Shown: positions 27,829-37,012, counted from the first letter of the stretch. The stretch: 64,000 bases of DNA from Natrinema salaciae (GCF_900110865.1 NZ_FOFD01000003.1:744001-808000); one strand, 5' to 3'. Notes: generated by a model from the sequence alone, not told the origin. Translations and numbers: made by a program.

Positions 27829-28746
27829 ATGGTAGCGACAGACACGTTCGTCCCCGACGCAGTTGCAGAGATCGACGAGGAAATCGGCGACGCGAACGCC
27901 GTCATCGCCCTCTCGGGCGGCGTCGACTCCTCGGTCGCCGCCGCGCTGGCCTACGAGGCCATCGGCGACCGACTCACGCCGGTGTACGTCGATACCGGCC
28001 TGATGCGAAAAGGCGAGACCGACCAGATCCGCGAGACGTTCGACTACATGGAGTCGCTCCGGGTCGTCGACGCGAAGGATCGCTTCCTCGAGGCCCTGTC
28101 GGGCGTCACCGACCCCGAGGAGAAGCGATCGGTCATCGGCGAGCAGTTCATCCGGGAGTTCGAGCGCGAAGCGAAAGACGCGGATGCGGACTACCTCGTC
28201 CAGGGGACGATCTACCCCGACCGCATCGAGAGCGAGGGTGGGATCAAGTCCCACCACAACGTCGGCGGACTCCCCGACGTCGTCGACTTCGACGGCATCG
28301 TCGAACCCGTCCGCGACCTCTACAAGGACGAGGTCCGCGAAGTCGCGCGTCACCTGGGCCTCGACGAGCTCGTCGCCGAACGGATGCCGTTCCCCGGTCC
28401 GGGTCTCGCCGTCCGCGTGATCGGCGAGGTCACCGAGGAGAAACTCGAGGTCGCGCGCCACGCCTGTCACGTCGTCGAGGAGGAACTCGAGGAGTACGAG
28501 CCGTGGCAAGCGCTCGCGGCCGTCATCGGCAAGGCGACGGGCGTCAAGGGCGACAACCGGGTCCACGGCTGGGTCGTCTCCGTGCGGTCCGTCGACTCCC
28601 GTGACGGGATGACCGCTCGCGCCCAGGAGATCGACTGGGACACGCTCCAGCGCATTCAGTCCCGAATCACCGGGTCCCACGAGAACGTCGCCCGCGTCGT
28701 GTACGACGTGACCCACAAACCGCCCGCGACCATCGAGTACGAATGA
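27829..28746 (+). CDS. guaAb: GMP synthase (glutamine-hydrolysing), subunit B (ATP-PPase)
   Basis: The 305-residue subunit carries the ATP-pyrophosphatase motif SGGVDSS (residues 29-35) and the dimerisation/XMP-binding region ([20 protein letters not shown]). It lacks the glutamine amidotransferase domain, as in archaea where subunit A is a separate gene. It converts XMP to GMP with ammonia from subunit A. The ATG at 27829 is followed by [20 protein letters not shown]. It overlaps the next small gene as ATGA. Confidence 0.96.
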   Translation: MVATDTFVPDAVAEIDEEIGDANAVIALSGGVDSSVAAALAYEAIGDRLTPVYVDTGLMRKGETDQIRETFDYMESLRVVDAKDRFLEALSGVTDPEEKRSVIGEQFIREFEREAKDADADYLVQGTIYPDRIESEGGIKSHHNVGGLPDVVDFDGIVEPVRDLYKDEVREVARHLGLDELVAERMPFPGPGLAVRVIGEVTEEKLEVARHACHVVEEELEEYEPWQALAAVIGKATGVKGDNRVHGWVVSVRSVDSRDGMTARAQEIDWDTLQRIQSRITGSHENVARVVYDVTHKPPATIEYE

Positions 28747-29075
28747 GCACCGGGACGACCGCAGTCGTCGCCGGCCCCGACGAGGACGGCATCGGCGCGG
28801 CGCTCGAGACCGAAGGCGTCGACGTGACCCGACTCACCGGCGTTATCTCCCGTCCGCAACTCGAGGAGGCGGGCATCGTCGTTGCCGACCTGTACGTCCT
28901 GACCGACGTCGGACAGGCGACGACGATCCCGATCGTGTGTGACCTGAACGACGACGTGCGAACCGTCGTCTACGCGCGACGGACCGTCCCCGAGTTCGTC
29001 AAGGGACAGCTCGACATCGCGATCGACCCGCAGCTGATGGACGCGAGCGTCGTCGCCGACGAGCTCGTCGACTGA
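28743..29075 (+). CDS. Small conserved haloarchaeal protein coupled to guaA (DUF7126-like)
   Basis: The 110-residue acidic protein begins [21 protein letters not shown] and has an alternating alpha/beta pattern resembling a small Rossmann-like or receiver-like fold ([20 protein letters not shown], a predicted strand TTIPIVCDL, then [15 protein letters not shown]). It overlaps guaA by four bases (ATGA), so it is translationally coupled and may support nucleotide synthesis. I recall homologues being labelled CTP synthetase-like or DUF7126; that label is weak evidence for function. No catalytic motif is evident. Confidence 0.75.
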   Translation: MSTGTTAVVAGPDEDGIGAALETEGVDVTRLTGVISRPQLEEAGIVVADLYVLTDVGQATTIPIVCDLNDDVRTVVYARRTVPEFVKGQLDIAIDPQLMDASVVADELVD

Positions 29076-29570
29076 CGCCGACGGCCCCCGACCGGTCCCC
29101 GACGACTCCGGAAACGACGATCGAGCGACCGTTTTGTCCGTTGCGTACTGTAGGGAATGCCGAATCGCTATTGTAGCAGTGTAAACTGTCTCGATCCCGA
29201 ATTCGGGCGAATAAATTCGCATTGAATTCGGCGGAATTCGGCGTAAGATCCCTATACCATCACCCCCGTTCAAGTGAGATCGGCCAGTAGGATGCGACGG
29301 AGGTCGACGGGCAGACCCCACCGAAGGCACCCACCACCTGCTCCCGCGACTTCCAGCAACCCCACCACAGCACCCTTCCCCCACCACTGCCAACCGATCC
29401 TTGCCGACGCGGGCCCACCCCCACCCCGGCTCGCGTGGCACCCTGCGATTCTGGCATTCGGTGCGCGGCGGTCTCCGCCGCGCTCCGGGGATGGACCCCC
29501 CTTTCCGTGCACCGATCGACACCGATCGGGCGACCGTCCGTCGAACGGAACTCCCGAGAACACAGCCCGC
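29076..29570. other. Intergenic region with palindrome cluster and C-rich strand
   Basis: The region separates two convergent genes by 495 bases and contains no convincing coding frame. Its first part holds a cluster of palindromes and a tandem 10-mer. A TATA-like CCTATACC follows at about 29250-29257, and from about 29310 to 29430 the + strand is unusually rich in C and poor in G. A non-coding transcript starting near 29280 is possible. Confidence 0.5.
29196..29243. promoter_or_regulatory. Palindrome and tandem-repeat cluster
   Basis: Three elements lie side by side: the perfect palindrome CCCGAATTCGGG (29196-29207), the inverted repeat GCGAAT-AA-ATTCGC (29207-29220), and two exact tandem copies of GAATTCGGCG (29224-29233, 29234-29243). 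This density suggests a protein-binding region upstream of the TATA-like sequence at about 29250-29257. Confidence 0.5.
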
Positions 29571-30332
29571 TCAGCTATCGGTCTCTCGGTCTCGAAGCCG
29601 CTTCAGAACGGGAATTTCCTCGAGTCGCTCGTCGTCGAGCAGGTCCCAGTCGATCCCGGCTGGCTGGTCGCTCTCGTCGAGTCGAATCGTCCGGTCCGGC
29701 GTGACCACGAGCGTCATCGAGACGTCGTGGGCTCCGGTCGCGACGGGGTCGTCGATCAACTGCCGTTCGTGGACCGTCGTCGCGACCGGCGTCCCGTCGT
29801 CGACCAGTCCGAGGTCCCGGAGCACGGCGTACTCGAGGTCGCTGTAGCCCTCGCCTTTGCCGATCCGACCGCCGCGCTCGGTGACCGCGACGCTCCCGGA
29901 GACGATCAGATCGACGCGGTCGACCGCGTCCGGGCCGACCTGCTCGCCGTGTTTCGACGACCCCGAGACGGTCGTCGCCGCGTCGTAGTCCTCGAGATCG
30001 GCGGGATCGAGTTTCAGGAAACACCGCTCGTCGCGAAGCCGCGGGACCGCCATGTAGACCGTCTTCCCCTCGCGCAGCGCGCGCCGCCGAACGGGCAGCT
30101 GCGGGGCGTCCGGATTCGTTTTGATCGTCGTCGCCGCCTCCCACTCGGGTTGCTCGGCCAGCCGATCGGCGGCTTCGCTCGCGCCCGCGAAGTTCGGGAT
30201 CCGACCGTGGGGCGGGAAGGGGAACCGCGCTTGGCCGCTCTCTTCCAGGTCGTCCCAGACGCGTTCGCGGATCGATTCCTTGTCGAGACCGTCGGACACG
30301 GCACCGTCGCCGTCGGCGGTCACGTCACGCAC
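29571..30332 (-). CDS. 5-formyltetrahydrofolate cyclo-ligase family protein
   Basis: The 253-residue protein shows the family's nucleotide/phosphate loop RIGKGEGYSDLEYAVL and the segment KTNPDAPQLPVRRRALREGK typical of the archaeal branch. The enzyme makes 5,10-methenyl-THF from 5-formyl-THF using ATP. Archaeal members are less well proven, so substrate detail is inferred. The GTG at 30332 overlaps the moaB stop by eight bases, and a second GTG at 30323 is also possible. The adjacent moaB indicates one operon. Confidence 0.85.
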   Translation of the reverse strand: MRDVTADGDGAVSDGLDKESIRERVWDDLEESGQARFPFPPHGRIPNFAGASEAADRLAEQPEWEAATTIKTNPDAPQLPVRRRALREGKTVYMAVPRLRDERCFLKLDPADLEDYDAATTVSGSSKHGEQVGPDAVDRVDLIVSGSVAVTERGGRIGKGEGYSDLEYAVLRDLGLVDDGTPVATTVHERQLIDDPVATGAHDVSMTLVVTPDRTIRLDESDQPAGIDWDLLDDERLEEIPVLKRLRDRETDS

Positions 30333-30891
30333 CCCCGTCGGCTCCGTCGCCTTCAGCCTCGCCGTCGTCGGCGTCCGACTCGGCCACCCCTGCGCGCTCG
30401 ACGATCGCGAGCGCTTCCGGGACGACGATCTCCTCGAGCGCGAGCCGAACGGCATCGGCATCTCCCGGCAGGGAGAACACCACCGAGCCCTCGGCGATGC
30501 CGGCGATCGTCCGCGCGGTGATGGCTTCCGTGCCGATCCGTTCGTAGGCCAGCACGGTGAACAGTTCGCTGAAGGTGGCCAGCTCTTTCTCCAGCAGCGG
30601 TTCGACCGCCTCGATCGTGACGTCGGTCGGTTCGACGCCCGTCGCGCCGGCGGTGATCACGACGTCGACGTCGTCGCGGTCGATCAGTCGCGAGACGATC
30701 GACTGCACTCTGTCGTGATCCGCACCGACGTGTTCGCGTACCGTAACCTCGTTGCCGCTGTCCTCGAGCGCCGTGACGATCGCCTCTCCGGAGTCGTCGC
30801 TCTCGAGCGACCGGTTCGACGCGATCGTGACGACGCCGGTACAGAGCGTTCCGTCGCCGGGTTCGGCGTCGGCCGTCTCCGTGTCGGTCAT
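30325..30891 (-). CDS. moaB: MogA/MoaB-family molybdenum cofactor biosynthesis protein
   Basis: The 188-residue protein has the MPT-binding fold with VVITAGATGVEPTDVTIEAV (the TGGTG-type loop appears as TAGATG) and FSLPGDADAVRLALEEIV. MoaB/MogA-type proteins adenylate molybdopterin before molybdenum insertion. The protein ends in an acidic low-complexity tail (about 25 residues) typical of halophiles. It is the first gene of a pair with the cyclo-ligase gene. Confidence 0.88.
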   Translation of the reverse strand: MTDTETADAEPGDGTLCTGVVTIASNRSLESDDSGEAIVTALEDSGNEVTVREHVGADHDRVQSIVSRLIDRDDVDVVITAGATGVEPTDVTIEAVEPLLEKELATFSELFTVLAYERIGTEAITARTIAGIAEGSVVFSLPGDADAVRLALEEIVVPEALAIVERAGVAESDADDGEAEGDGADGGA

Positions 30892-30934
30892 ACGTCGTCT
30901 TCGAAAGCCGGCCGGTAAAAACTACGTACACGCG

Positions 30935-31324
30935 CTATGCACTGGGATCCGGTCCCATGCCGAGATCCGAATCGGTGTCGCGGCTCTGGCCCGATTCGGG
31001 ATCGTGCGCCGGTTCCAGGTCCGACTCCGACGACGCGCCGGTATCGAGGCCGTCGATGAGCGACTCGAGCGTCTCGATGTGATCTTCGAACAGTTCCTCG
31101 CCGTGTTCGGTGAGTCGATACGTCGTCCGGGGCGTTCCGTCGACGAACGCCTTGTCGACGGCGACGCAGTCCGCGTCTTTCATGCGGTCGATGTGGCTGG
31201 CGAGGTTCCCTTCGGTGACCTCGAGCGTCGACGTGAGTTCGGTAAACCCCGTCTCGCCGTTGGCGTAAAGGTGCGCGAAGATGCGGAGTCGCGTGGGCTG
31301 GTGGACGAGTTTATCGAATTCCAT
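30935..31324 (-). CDS. Winged-helix (ArsR/MarR-like) transcriptional regulator
   Basis: The 129-residue protein starts at ATG 31324 (MEFDKLVHQPTRLRIFAHLY). It has a clear helix-turn-helix (FTELTSTLEVTEGNLASHID) and wing (VDKAFVDGTPRTTYRLTEHG), followed by a disordered acidic tail. It matches the family that begins with a phrase like LIHxPTRLRI. The coding region overlaps the membrane-protein gene by 14 bases and is last in the ABC-transporter operon. It probably regulates its own operon in response to the exported compound. The ligand is unknown. Confidence 0.88.
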   Translation of the reverse strand: MEFDKLVHQPTRLRIFAHLYANGETGFTELTSTLEVTEGNLASHIDRMKDADCVAVDKAFVDGTPRTTYRLTEHGEELFEDHIETLESLIDGLDTGASSESDLEPAHDPESGQSRDTDSDLGMGPDPSA

Positions 31325-31949
31325 CTTCGTAGCGTGAGAGGACGGTGTAGGTTCCAACGTGGTGCAGTGCGATTCCGGCTCCGAGGGCGGCGTACTCCCA
31401 TCCCCTGAGGAAGGGGACGTGGGGGATCACCGCTGCGAGAGCCATGATCCACGCGCCGCCGACGACGAAGGCGTACTGATCGACGGCCCGGATACCGGAC
31501 GCGGCGAGCAACTGGCCCATGAGGACGTAGCCGACGCCGACGACGGCCCCCGCAGAGACGAGCGCCAGACGGACCGCGTTCGTCGCGTCGAGGCTCTCGA
31601 AGACGGGCCGGAGCCCGACGAGTAAGACGCTGATTCCGGCGAAGACGGCGAGGCCCCAGCGGCGCTGATCCGGCACCCCCGTCGGCGGTCGGTAGTTCGA
31701 CCTGAGCCGTCGCTTCGCGAGTTCGCAGCCGGCGATCACGCCGCCGAAGGCGACGACGATCCACGGCCGGAACCCCTCGCGGAGCCAGAACTGGACGACG
31801 GCGAAGAGGAGCCCGACGCAGATCCCCTCGACGATCCAGAACCGCCACCAGTAGGGGTGGTCCGACGCGAGCCCCATCGCCCCCTTGATCTCCTCGAGGT
31901 CGGTCCGGAGCGCGTCCGCGTCGACGTCCTCGGAGACGTCCCCCGTCAT
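31311..31949 (-). CDS. Membrane protein encoded in ABC exporter operon
   Basis: The 212-residue protein has a soluble N-terminus (about 35 residues) and five to six membrane helices arranged in pairs (GICVGLLFAVVQFWL, WGLAVFAGISVLLVGLRPVF, LALVSAGAVVGVGYVLMGQL, AFVVGGAWIMALAAVIPHV). Haloarchaeal operons combining an ABC-2 exporter with a winged-helix regulator often carry such a protein. It overlaps the ATPase gene as ATGA and the regulator by 14 bases, so all four genes are co-translated. The function is unknown; it may act in sensing or in export. Confidence 0.8.
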   Translation of the reverse strand: MTGDVSEDVDADALRTDLEEIKGAMGLASDHPYWWRFWIVEGICVGLLFAVVQFWLREGFRPWIVVAFGGVIAGCELAKRRLRSNYRPPTGVPDQRRWGLAVFAGISVLLVGLRPVFESLDATNAVRLALVSAGAVVGVGYVLMGQLLAASGIRAVDQYAFVVGGAWIMALAAVIPHVPFLRGWEYAALGAGIALHHVGTYTVLSRYEDGIR

Positions 31950-32869
31950 CGTCGATCGGAAGTCATCGGCGTCGACACACCGTTCGTGTAGTACGTGAAG
32001 AGGTCGGTATAGGTCGGTTCGACGATCTCGAGGGCCGTCCGATCGATCCCCGCAGCGTCCGAGATCGCGTCGCGTACCGACCTCCCGTCGTCAGTACCTG
32101 CGTCGTACCGCCGTGGGACGAAGCCGCGGACGTTCCCGGCCACCGCGAACGGGGCTCCGTCGACGACGTCCGCGAGGGCGCTCGCGTTCGATGCACCCGT
32201 CTCGAGGACGGGCGGGACCGACGCGAGCAGTTCGTCGGGCGGTCCGGTCGCGACGATCCGGCCGTCCGCGAGGAAAGCGATCCGGTCCGCGATATCGGCG
32301 TTCATCGGTCGGTGGCTGGCAACGACGATCGTCTTCCCCGCCGCCCGTTTTTCGCGAAACAGCTCGTGGACCGTCGGGATCGTTCCGAGATCCAGCGCCG
32401 CGGTCGGCTCGTCGAACAGGTACAGCGGGGCATCGATGCTGGCGGCGATGGCGAGTTCGAGTTTCCGAACCATACCGCCGGAGTAGTCCGCGACGGGTCT
32501 CTCGAGGTCGTCGGCGATCCCCAGCCGCTCGACGTGGTCGCGCCACTCGTCGGTGAACTGCGGGTGAAGCCGGCGGTAGAAGTCGACGTTCTCACGGCCG
32601 GTGAGGGACTCGAGTGCGAGCGCGTCCTGCAAGAGGAAACTCGTCGTGTCGGCGCGGGCCGTCGTCGGCTCGCCGAAGACGTCGACGCTGCCCGCGGACG
32701 GCGTTTGGCTGCCGGCGAGACAGGAGAGCAAAACCGACTTGCCGACGCCGTTCGGTCCCATCAGGACGAGGAGTTCCCCGTCCTCGACCGCGAGATCGAC
32801 GTCCTCGAGGACGCCCGCTTCGCCGAAGGACTTGCTGACACCGCTGACGGTCGCGACCGGATCGCTCAC
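31946..32869 (-). CDS. ABC transporter ATP-binding protein (exporter type)
   Basis: The 307-residue ATPase has Walker A GPNGVGKSVL, the Q-loop as FLLQD, signature YSGGMVRKLELA, Walker B LYLFDEPTAALD and the H-loop ASHRP. It also has a C-terminal extension of about 100 residues without membrane helices. The start is GTG 32869, which overlaps the permease stop (GTGA). It drives export through the ABC-2 permease. The substrate is not identifiable; such operons serve drugs, lipids or peptides. Confidence 0.92.
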   Translation of the reverse strand: MSDPVATVSGVSKSFGEAGVLEDVDLAVEDGELLVLMGPNGVGKSVLLSCLAGSQTPSAGSVDVFGEPTTARADTTSFLLQDALALESLTGRENVDFYRRLHPQFTDEWRDHVERLGIADDLERPVADYSGGMVRKLELAIAASIDAPLYLFDEPTAALDLGTIPTVHELFREKRAAGKTIVVASHRPMNADIADRIAFLADGRIVATGPPDELLASVPPVLETGASNASALADVVDGAPFAVAGNVRGFVPRRYDAGTDDGRSVRDAISDAAGIDRTALEIVEPTYTDLFTYYTNGVSTPMTSDRR

Positions 32870-33723
32870 GGCAGCCACCCCTGATCGTAGAGCGTTCGGT
32901 TCACGAGCATCGTTCCGGCAACGGTCGAGAGAACGGCGTACGCGGCGAGCAGTGCGAGGAACGCCGGCCCGGTCGGCATCCCGGGCGGCGCGACGCCGAG
33001 TTCGGTCCAGTTCTCGGCTGGGACGAGGTGATACACGAGCAGCCGCGTCGGGAGCGTGTTCGGGAGGTAGTTCAGTGCCGGCCCGTCGATCACCGACTGT
33101 GACGGGACGGCCCCGTTGAGTCCGGTGAGAATGAACGCCGTGACGGCGACGAGTGTGGTTGCCATCGACGCGATCCGTTTGTTCCCCGCGGCGACCACGA
33201 ACGGTATCGCCACGACCATCCAGAAGAGACAGGTCAGCACGCCGGCGGCCAGAACGATCGGCACCGATTCGGGACCGCGGAGGCCGTAGGACGCGCCGGT
33301 TGCGAGGCCGGCGACGATCGTCACGGTGAACGCGCTCGCCGCGAGGACCAGTCCGGCGGCCATTCTGCCGGTCAGATCGGCCAACGGCGAGATTGGCATC
33401 GAACGATAGACCACGTAGCGTCTGTCCTCGAGATCGGTCGCGAGCTGATTCCCGAAGACGAAGAGACAGACGAACATCGACCCCAGAATCCCGATTCCGA
33501 TGGAGACGATTGCGTCGGACACGGCTGACCCACTGGCCTCCTGTGTCGTCTGGAGCAGGTACATGATCGCCGGGAACGCGATCACCCATGCCAGCATGAG
33601 CCGACTGTTTCGGACCTCCTGTAGACTCCGTCGAGTGAACGCCTCGGCCTGCTCGAGCCAGACCCGCAGCCCGTCACTCGACTCGCGTTCCGCCCCGTAC
33701 CCTTCCTGTATCTCGGCTGACAT
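32866..33723 (-). CDS. ABC-2 type permease
   Basis: The 285-residue protein has six predicted membrane helices (for example LMLAWVIAFPAIMYLL, SIGIGILGSMFVCLFVFG, VPIVLAAGVLTCLFWMVVAI). It has the ABC-2 family's conserved loop resembling ATDLEDRRYVVYRSMPISPL. It is the first gene of the operon permease-ATPase-membrane protein-regulator. An AT-rich promoter region lies just upstream at 33760-33785. It probably forms the homodimeric or heterodimeric channel with the ATPase gene product. Confidence 0.9.
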   Translation of the reverse strand: MSAEIQEGYGAERESSDGLRVWLEQAEAFTRRSLQEVRNSRLMLAWVIAFPAIMYLLQTTQEASGSAVSDAIVSIGIGILGSMFVCLFVFGNQLATDLEDRRYVVYRSMPISPLADLTGRMAAGLVLAASAFTVTIVAGLATGASYGLRGPESVPIVLAAGVLTCLFWMVVAIPFVVAAGNKRIASMATTLVAVTAFILTGLNGAVPSQSVIDGPALNYLPNTLPTRLLVYHLVPAENWTELGVAPPGMPTGPAFLALLAAYAVLSTVAGTMLVNRTLYDQGWLP

Positions 33724-33864
33724 CGTCTTACGTCGTCCCGACGAGGTGCTGACACATAGTAGTTTGTGTTACAAAGTTACTTTCCGTCACAAACCGCTCG
33801 CTGCTCGAACGTCGAATGCTGGTAGGCCAACTGTTATGGACGGCGTTTCCGTTGGGCTGCGTAT

Positions 33865-34890
33865 ATGCAGGCAGTCCAATTCGCGGAACACGGCGACACG
33901 GACGTTATCGAGTACGGCGAGTACCCCGATCCCGAGATCGACCGGGACGAGGTGCTGGTCGACATCAAGGCTGCCGCGCTCAACCACCTGGACATCTGGA
34001 CGCGGCGCGGAATGCCGGGGATCGACCTCGAGATGCCCCACATTCCGGGCAGCGACGGGGCCGGCGTCGTCGAGGACGTCGGCGAGGACGTCACCCGTTT
34101 CGAGGAGGGCGACCACGTCGCGCTCTCGGCCGGCGTCGGCGATCTCCGGATGGACGACCCGACGCTCGACCCCCGCTTTCACATCATCGGCGAACACGTC
34201 ACCGGCGTCCACTCCGAGTACGCCGCGATCCCCGAGGACAACCTGATTCCCGTCCCCGATCACGTCGACTGGGCGGTCGCCGGCTCGAGTTCGCTGGTCT
34301 TCCAGACCGCCTGGCGAATGCTCATCGAGCGCGCCGACCTCGAGGCCGGCGAGGACGTGCTCGTCCTCGGAGCCAGCGGCGGGGTCGGTCACGCCGCCCT
34401 CCAGATCGCCGACTACGCGGGTGCGGAGGTCTACGCGACCGGCAGCACCGAGGAAAAACTCGACTACGCCGAGGAACACGGCGCGGACCACGTCTGTAAC
34501 TACGAGGAGGAGGACTTCGCGGACTGGGTTCTCTCGGAGACCGGCGGTCGCGGCGTCGACGTCGTCGTCGAACACGTCGGCGCGCCGACGTGGCAGAATT
34601 CGCTGAAGAGCCTGACCAAGGGCGGACGGCTCGTCACCTGCGGCGGCACCGGCGGCGGCAACCCCGAGACGGACATTCCGCGTATCTTCTGGAATCAGCT
34701 CCAGATCATCGGTTCGACGATGGCCACGCCCGATCAGGTCGACGACGTGATGGAACTCGTCTGGGACGGCACGTTCGAGCCCGCGATCCGCGAGGAGCTG
34801 CCGATGAGCGAGACCGCGCGCGCCCACGAGATCATCGAGAACCGGGAGGGGTTCGGCAAAGTCGTCGTTCGGCCGGATAGCGAACGCTGA
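33865..34890 (+). CDS. Zinc-type alcohol dehydrogenase / quinone oxidoreductase family protein
   Basis: The 341-residue medium-chain dehydrogenase has an N-terminal GroES-like domain (MQAVQFAEHGDTDVIEYGEY, GSDGAGVVEDVGEDV). Its Rossmann domain has the nucleotide-binding loop VLGASGGVGHAALQIADY. The catalytic-zinc cysteine of true zinc dehydrogenases is not obvious, so it belongs nearer to the NADPH:quinone reductase (QOR) side. It likely reduces a quinone, enone or aldehyde using NAD(P)H. It is a single gene divergent from the ABC operon; the physiological substrate is unknown. Confidence 0.87.
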   Translation: MQAVQFAEHGDTDVIEYGEYPDPEIDRDEVLVDIKAAALNHLDIWTRRGMPGIDLEMPHIPGSDGAGVVEDVGEDVTRFEEGDHVALSAGVGDLRMDDPTLDPRFHIIGEHVTGVHSEYAAIPEDNLIPVPDHVDWAVAGSSSLVFQTAWRMLIERADLEAGEDVLVLGASGGVGHAALQIADYAGAEVYATGSTEEKLDYAEEHGADHVCNYEEEDFADWVLSETGGRGVDVVVEHVGAPTWQNSLKSLTKGGRLVTCGGTGGGNPETDIPRIFWNQLQIIGSTMATPDQVDDVMELVWDGTFEPAIREELPMSETARAHEIIENREGFGKVVVRPDSER

Positions 34891-34976
34891 TCGGCGCGAC
34901 ACGCGACCCCCGATCACGGTGGCTCCCGCTCGTGCAACCGTGAGGGCTTTCACTGCGCGCTCGAAACGAACTCCTA

Positions 34977-35294
34977 GTGACCTCGAGCGACGACGACGGC
35001 TACGTCCACGATCCGGCGGCGTTCGACGCCGGCGGAGACGACGAACGGGGGGCCGACGAGCCGAGCGACGGCGCGGGCGACGATCCGGCCCACCCTGCGA
35101 CGGCCGACCGCGAGTTCGACTGGCGCGGCTGGACCCTCGTCGGCGTCCTGTGTTTCGCGTTTCTCGTCGCGCCGGCTTCCATCTATCTCGTTCCGCCGGG
35201 CGCGGAGGGCTACCGCTTCGCGCTACTGATTCTACCGTTAGCGCCCGCAATCGTGCTCGCGGTGACGGCCGTCTGGGCGACGACCCGACCCTGA
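34977..35294 (+). CDS. Small two-helix membrane protein
   Basis: The product has 105 residues, starting at GTG 34977. The first half is an acidic, disordered segment (about residues 1-55). Two membrane helices follow, a first ending VGVLCFAFLVAPASIYLV and a second within LILPLAPAIVLAVTAVWA. No family was recognised. The composition is typical of haloarchaeal membrane proteins, so the gene is likely real despite the non-ATG start. Confidence 0.7.
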   Translation: MTSSDDDGYVHDPAAFDAGGDDERGADEPSDGAGDDPAHPATADREFDWRGWTLVGVLCFAFLVAPASIYLVPPGAEGYRFALLILPLAPAIVLAVTAVWATTRP

Positions 35295-35367
35295 ACCCGG
35301 TCGGTCGCGGGGCTGACCGATGCCGTGAGCGCGAAAAACCGAACGGGAAGCGATGCGGCGACCGCAG

Positions 35368-35685
35368 CTACGCCGGTGCTTCGCGGACGTCCTCGAGCAG
35401 TTCGAGGACGGTCGATCCGTGATCGACGTCCCGGTCGGGCGTCTCCTCCCGGTCAACGTACGCGGCAAGCTCGTCGTAGATACGGTCGGCCTGTGGGTCG
35501 GTGAATCGTTCCGTCTCGTCGCCGGTCTCGAGCGTCTCGATTCCCTCGAGTACCCACTCTGGTGGTGTTTCGTCCGCGCCGAGTGCCTCGTCGAGGCGGC
35601 TCGACAGGACGTGGTGGACGACCCATTGCTCGTCTCTGGAGAGCGTGACTTCGTACGTCTCGGTTTCCGGTTGTGAGGAGCTCAT
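35368..35685 (-). CDS. Conserved hypothetical acidic protein
   Basis: The 105-residue protein starts MSSSQPETETYEVTLSRDEQ and is highly acidic with a predicted helical core (WVVHHVLSSRLDEALGADET, then LEGIETLETGDETERFTDPQ). No membrane helix, metal motif or signal peptide is seen. The typical haloarchaeal composition and the ATG with a promoter-like AT patch upstream support it as a real gene. I do not recognise a function. Confidence 0.7.
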   Translation of the reverse strand: MSSSQPETETYEVTLSRDEQWVVHHVLSSRLDEALGADETPPEWVLEGIETLETGDETERFTDPQADRIYDELAAYVDREETPDRDVDHGSTVLELLEDVREAPA

Positions 35686-35944
35686 TTCGTCAGACGGGAC
35701 CGGGTTTGTCGGTCCTCACGCAACGCTACGAACAGCTTCGTAATAAGCCTTGTTACCGTGTGGCATAGTTGCGGCGTTCGATCGACGGGATCGCCCACCG
35801 TCGCGCCCGACCAGCAGCGATCGCGCTCGTAGCCGCGTTTCGGTGGCCGAGATGCCAGTCGCGTGTCACGGACCCCGACCTTCCGGGTGGCGATCAAAAG
35901 CTACTAACAGAATCGCGTCCAGGTGACAGACAGGAGCGACGGTA
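35686..35944. promoter_or_regulatory. Divergent intergenic region
   Basis: The gap contains a mixed AT-rich patch (TTCGTAATAAGCCTTGTTACC near 35729-35756) that likely promotes the acidic protein gene. A second AT patch (GATCAAAAGCTACTAACAG near 35891-35910) likely promotes the phosphatase-superfamily gene. No extra gene is visible. Confidence 0.4.
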
Positions 35945-37012
35945 ATGGACTTGGCGACGCTATCCGGGAAGATCGCGACCGGACGCATCGGATACGCGCT
36001 CTCGCGACTCGTTCCCGCCACCCCGATCTGGGAGCGCGAGTGGGACGTCTGTTGTGTCCTCGACGGCTGTCGGCTGGACCTCATGAACGAGGTCGCCGCG
36101 GCCGGCCACCCCGCGTTGCCCGACGACGACGCCGTCGACTCGCTGTGGTCGGTCGGGTCACAGTCCGCCGAGTGGATGGATCGAACCTTCGCCCCCGAGC
36201 ACCGCGAGGAGATGGCGCGAACCGCCTACGTGACCGGCAACCCCTTCTCGTCGCAGTCCTGCGAGCACATTCTCGTCACCTCCGACGAGGTCCTCCCGCT
36301 CTCGGTCGACGACTTCGCCGTCTTTCACGAGGCCTGGCGGGACGACTGGGTCGACGACGACATCTCGACGATCCCGCCCGAACCGCTGACCGACGCCGCG
36401 ATCGCGATCTGGCGGGCGCGCGAGGAACTGGGCGTCGACCGCGTGCTGGTCCACTACATGCAGCCCCACGCACCCTTCCGGTCGCGGCCGGGGTGGTTCT
36501 TCGGCTCGGCCGACATCGAGCACTGGGGGCAGTTCACCGACGACGCGTCCGCGGGGGACGAGGCCGACTTCGATCCCGAGGCGCTCTCGGCCGAGGAACG
36601 CGAGGCGCTCGAGGCGCTGGCCGCCGCCGAGGAGGAGGACGACGGCGGAGACGCGATGAACGACCCCTGGATCAAACTTCGGAACGGCGACCTGTCGTTC
36701 GACGCGGTCTGGGCGGCCTACCGGGACAACCTCGAGTGGGTCCTCGACGACCTCGCGCGGCTGCTCGCGAACTGCGACGGGACGGTCGCGATGACCAGCG
36801 ACCACGGCAACGCGATCGGCGAGTTCGGCGTCTGGTCGCACCCGCCCGGCACGCCGGTTCCCTCCCTGCGACGCGTCCCCTGGGTCGTCCGCGAGGGACG
36901 GGACCGGGGGACCTGCGATGCCGCGCTTCCCGACGGCGTCCGAACGGACGGCGATCCCGACGCCGACGGCGACGACATCGAATCGCGCCTCGAGGCGCTG
37001 GGGTATCGGTGA
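35945..37012 (+). CDS. Sulfatase / alkaline phosphatase superfamily protein
   Basis: The 355-residue protein has a metal-coordination layout resembling the alkaline phosphatase superfamily. There is an N-terminal DVCCVLDGCRLDLM with the first Asp/Cys region, a middle HYMQPHAPFRS, and a C-terminal MTSDHGNAIGEFG (Asp-His pair) followed by HPPG. A Cys replaces the usual Ser/Thr nucleophile environment in CVLDGCR, which suits sulfatases. A long acidic insertion sits in the middle. It overlaps the next methyltransferase gene (GTGA), so both probably modify the same glycan or lipid. Confidence 0.8.
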   Translation: MDLATLSGKIATGRIGYALSRLVPATPIWEREWDVCCVLDGCRLDLMNEVAAAGHPALPDDDAVDSLWSVGSQSAEWMDRTFAPEHREEMARTAYVTGNPFSSQSCEHILVTSDEVLPLSVDDFAVFHEAWRDDWVDDDISTIPPEPLTDAAIAIWRAREELGVDRVLVHYMQPHAPFRSRPGWFFGSADIEHWGQFTDDASAGDEADFDPEALSAEEREALEALAAAEEEDDGGDAMNDPWIKLRNGDLSFDAVWAAYRDNLEWVLDDLARLLANCDGTVAMTSDHGNAIGEFGVWSHPPGTPVPSLRRVPWVVREGRDRGTCDAALPDGVRTDGDPDADGDDIESRLEALGYR

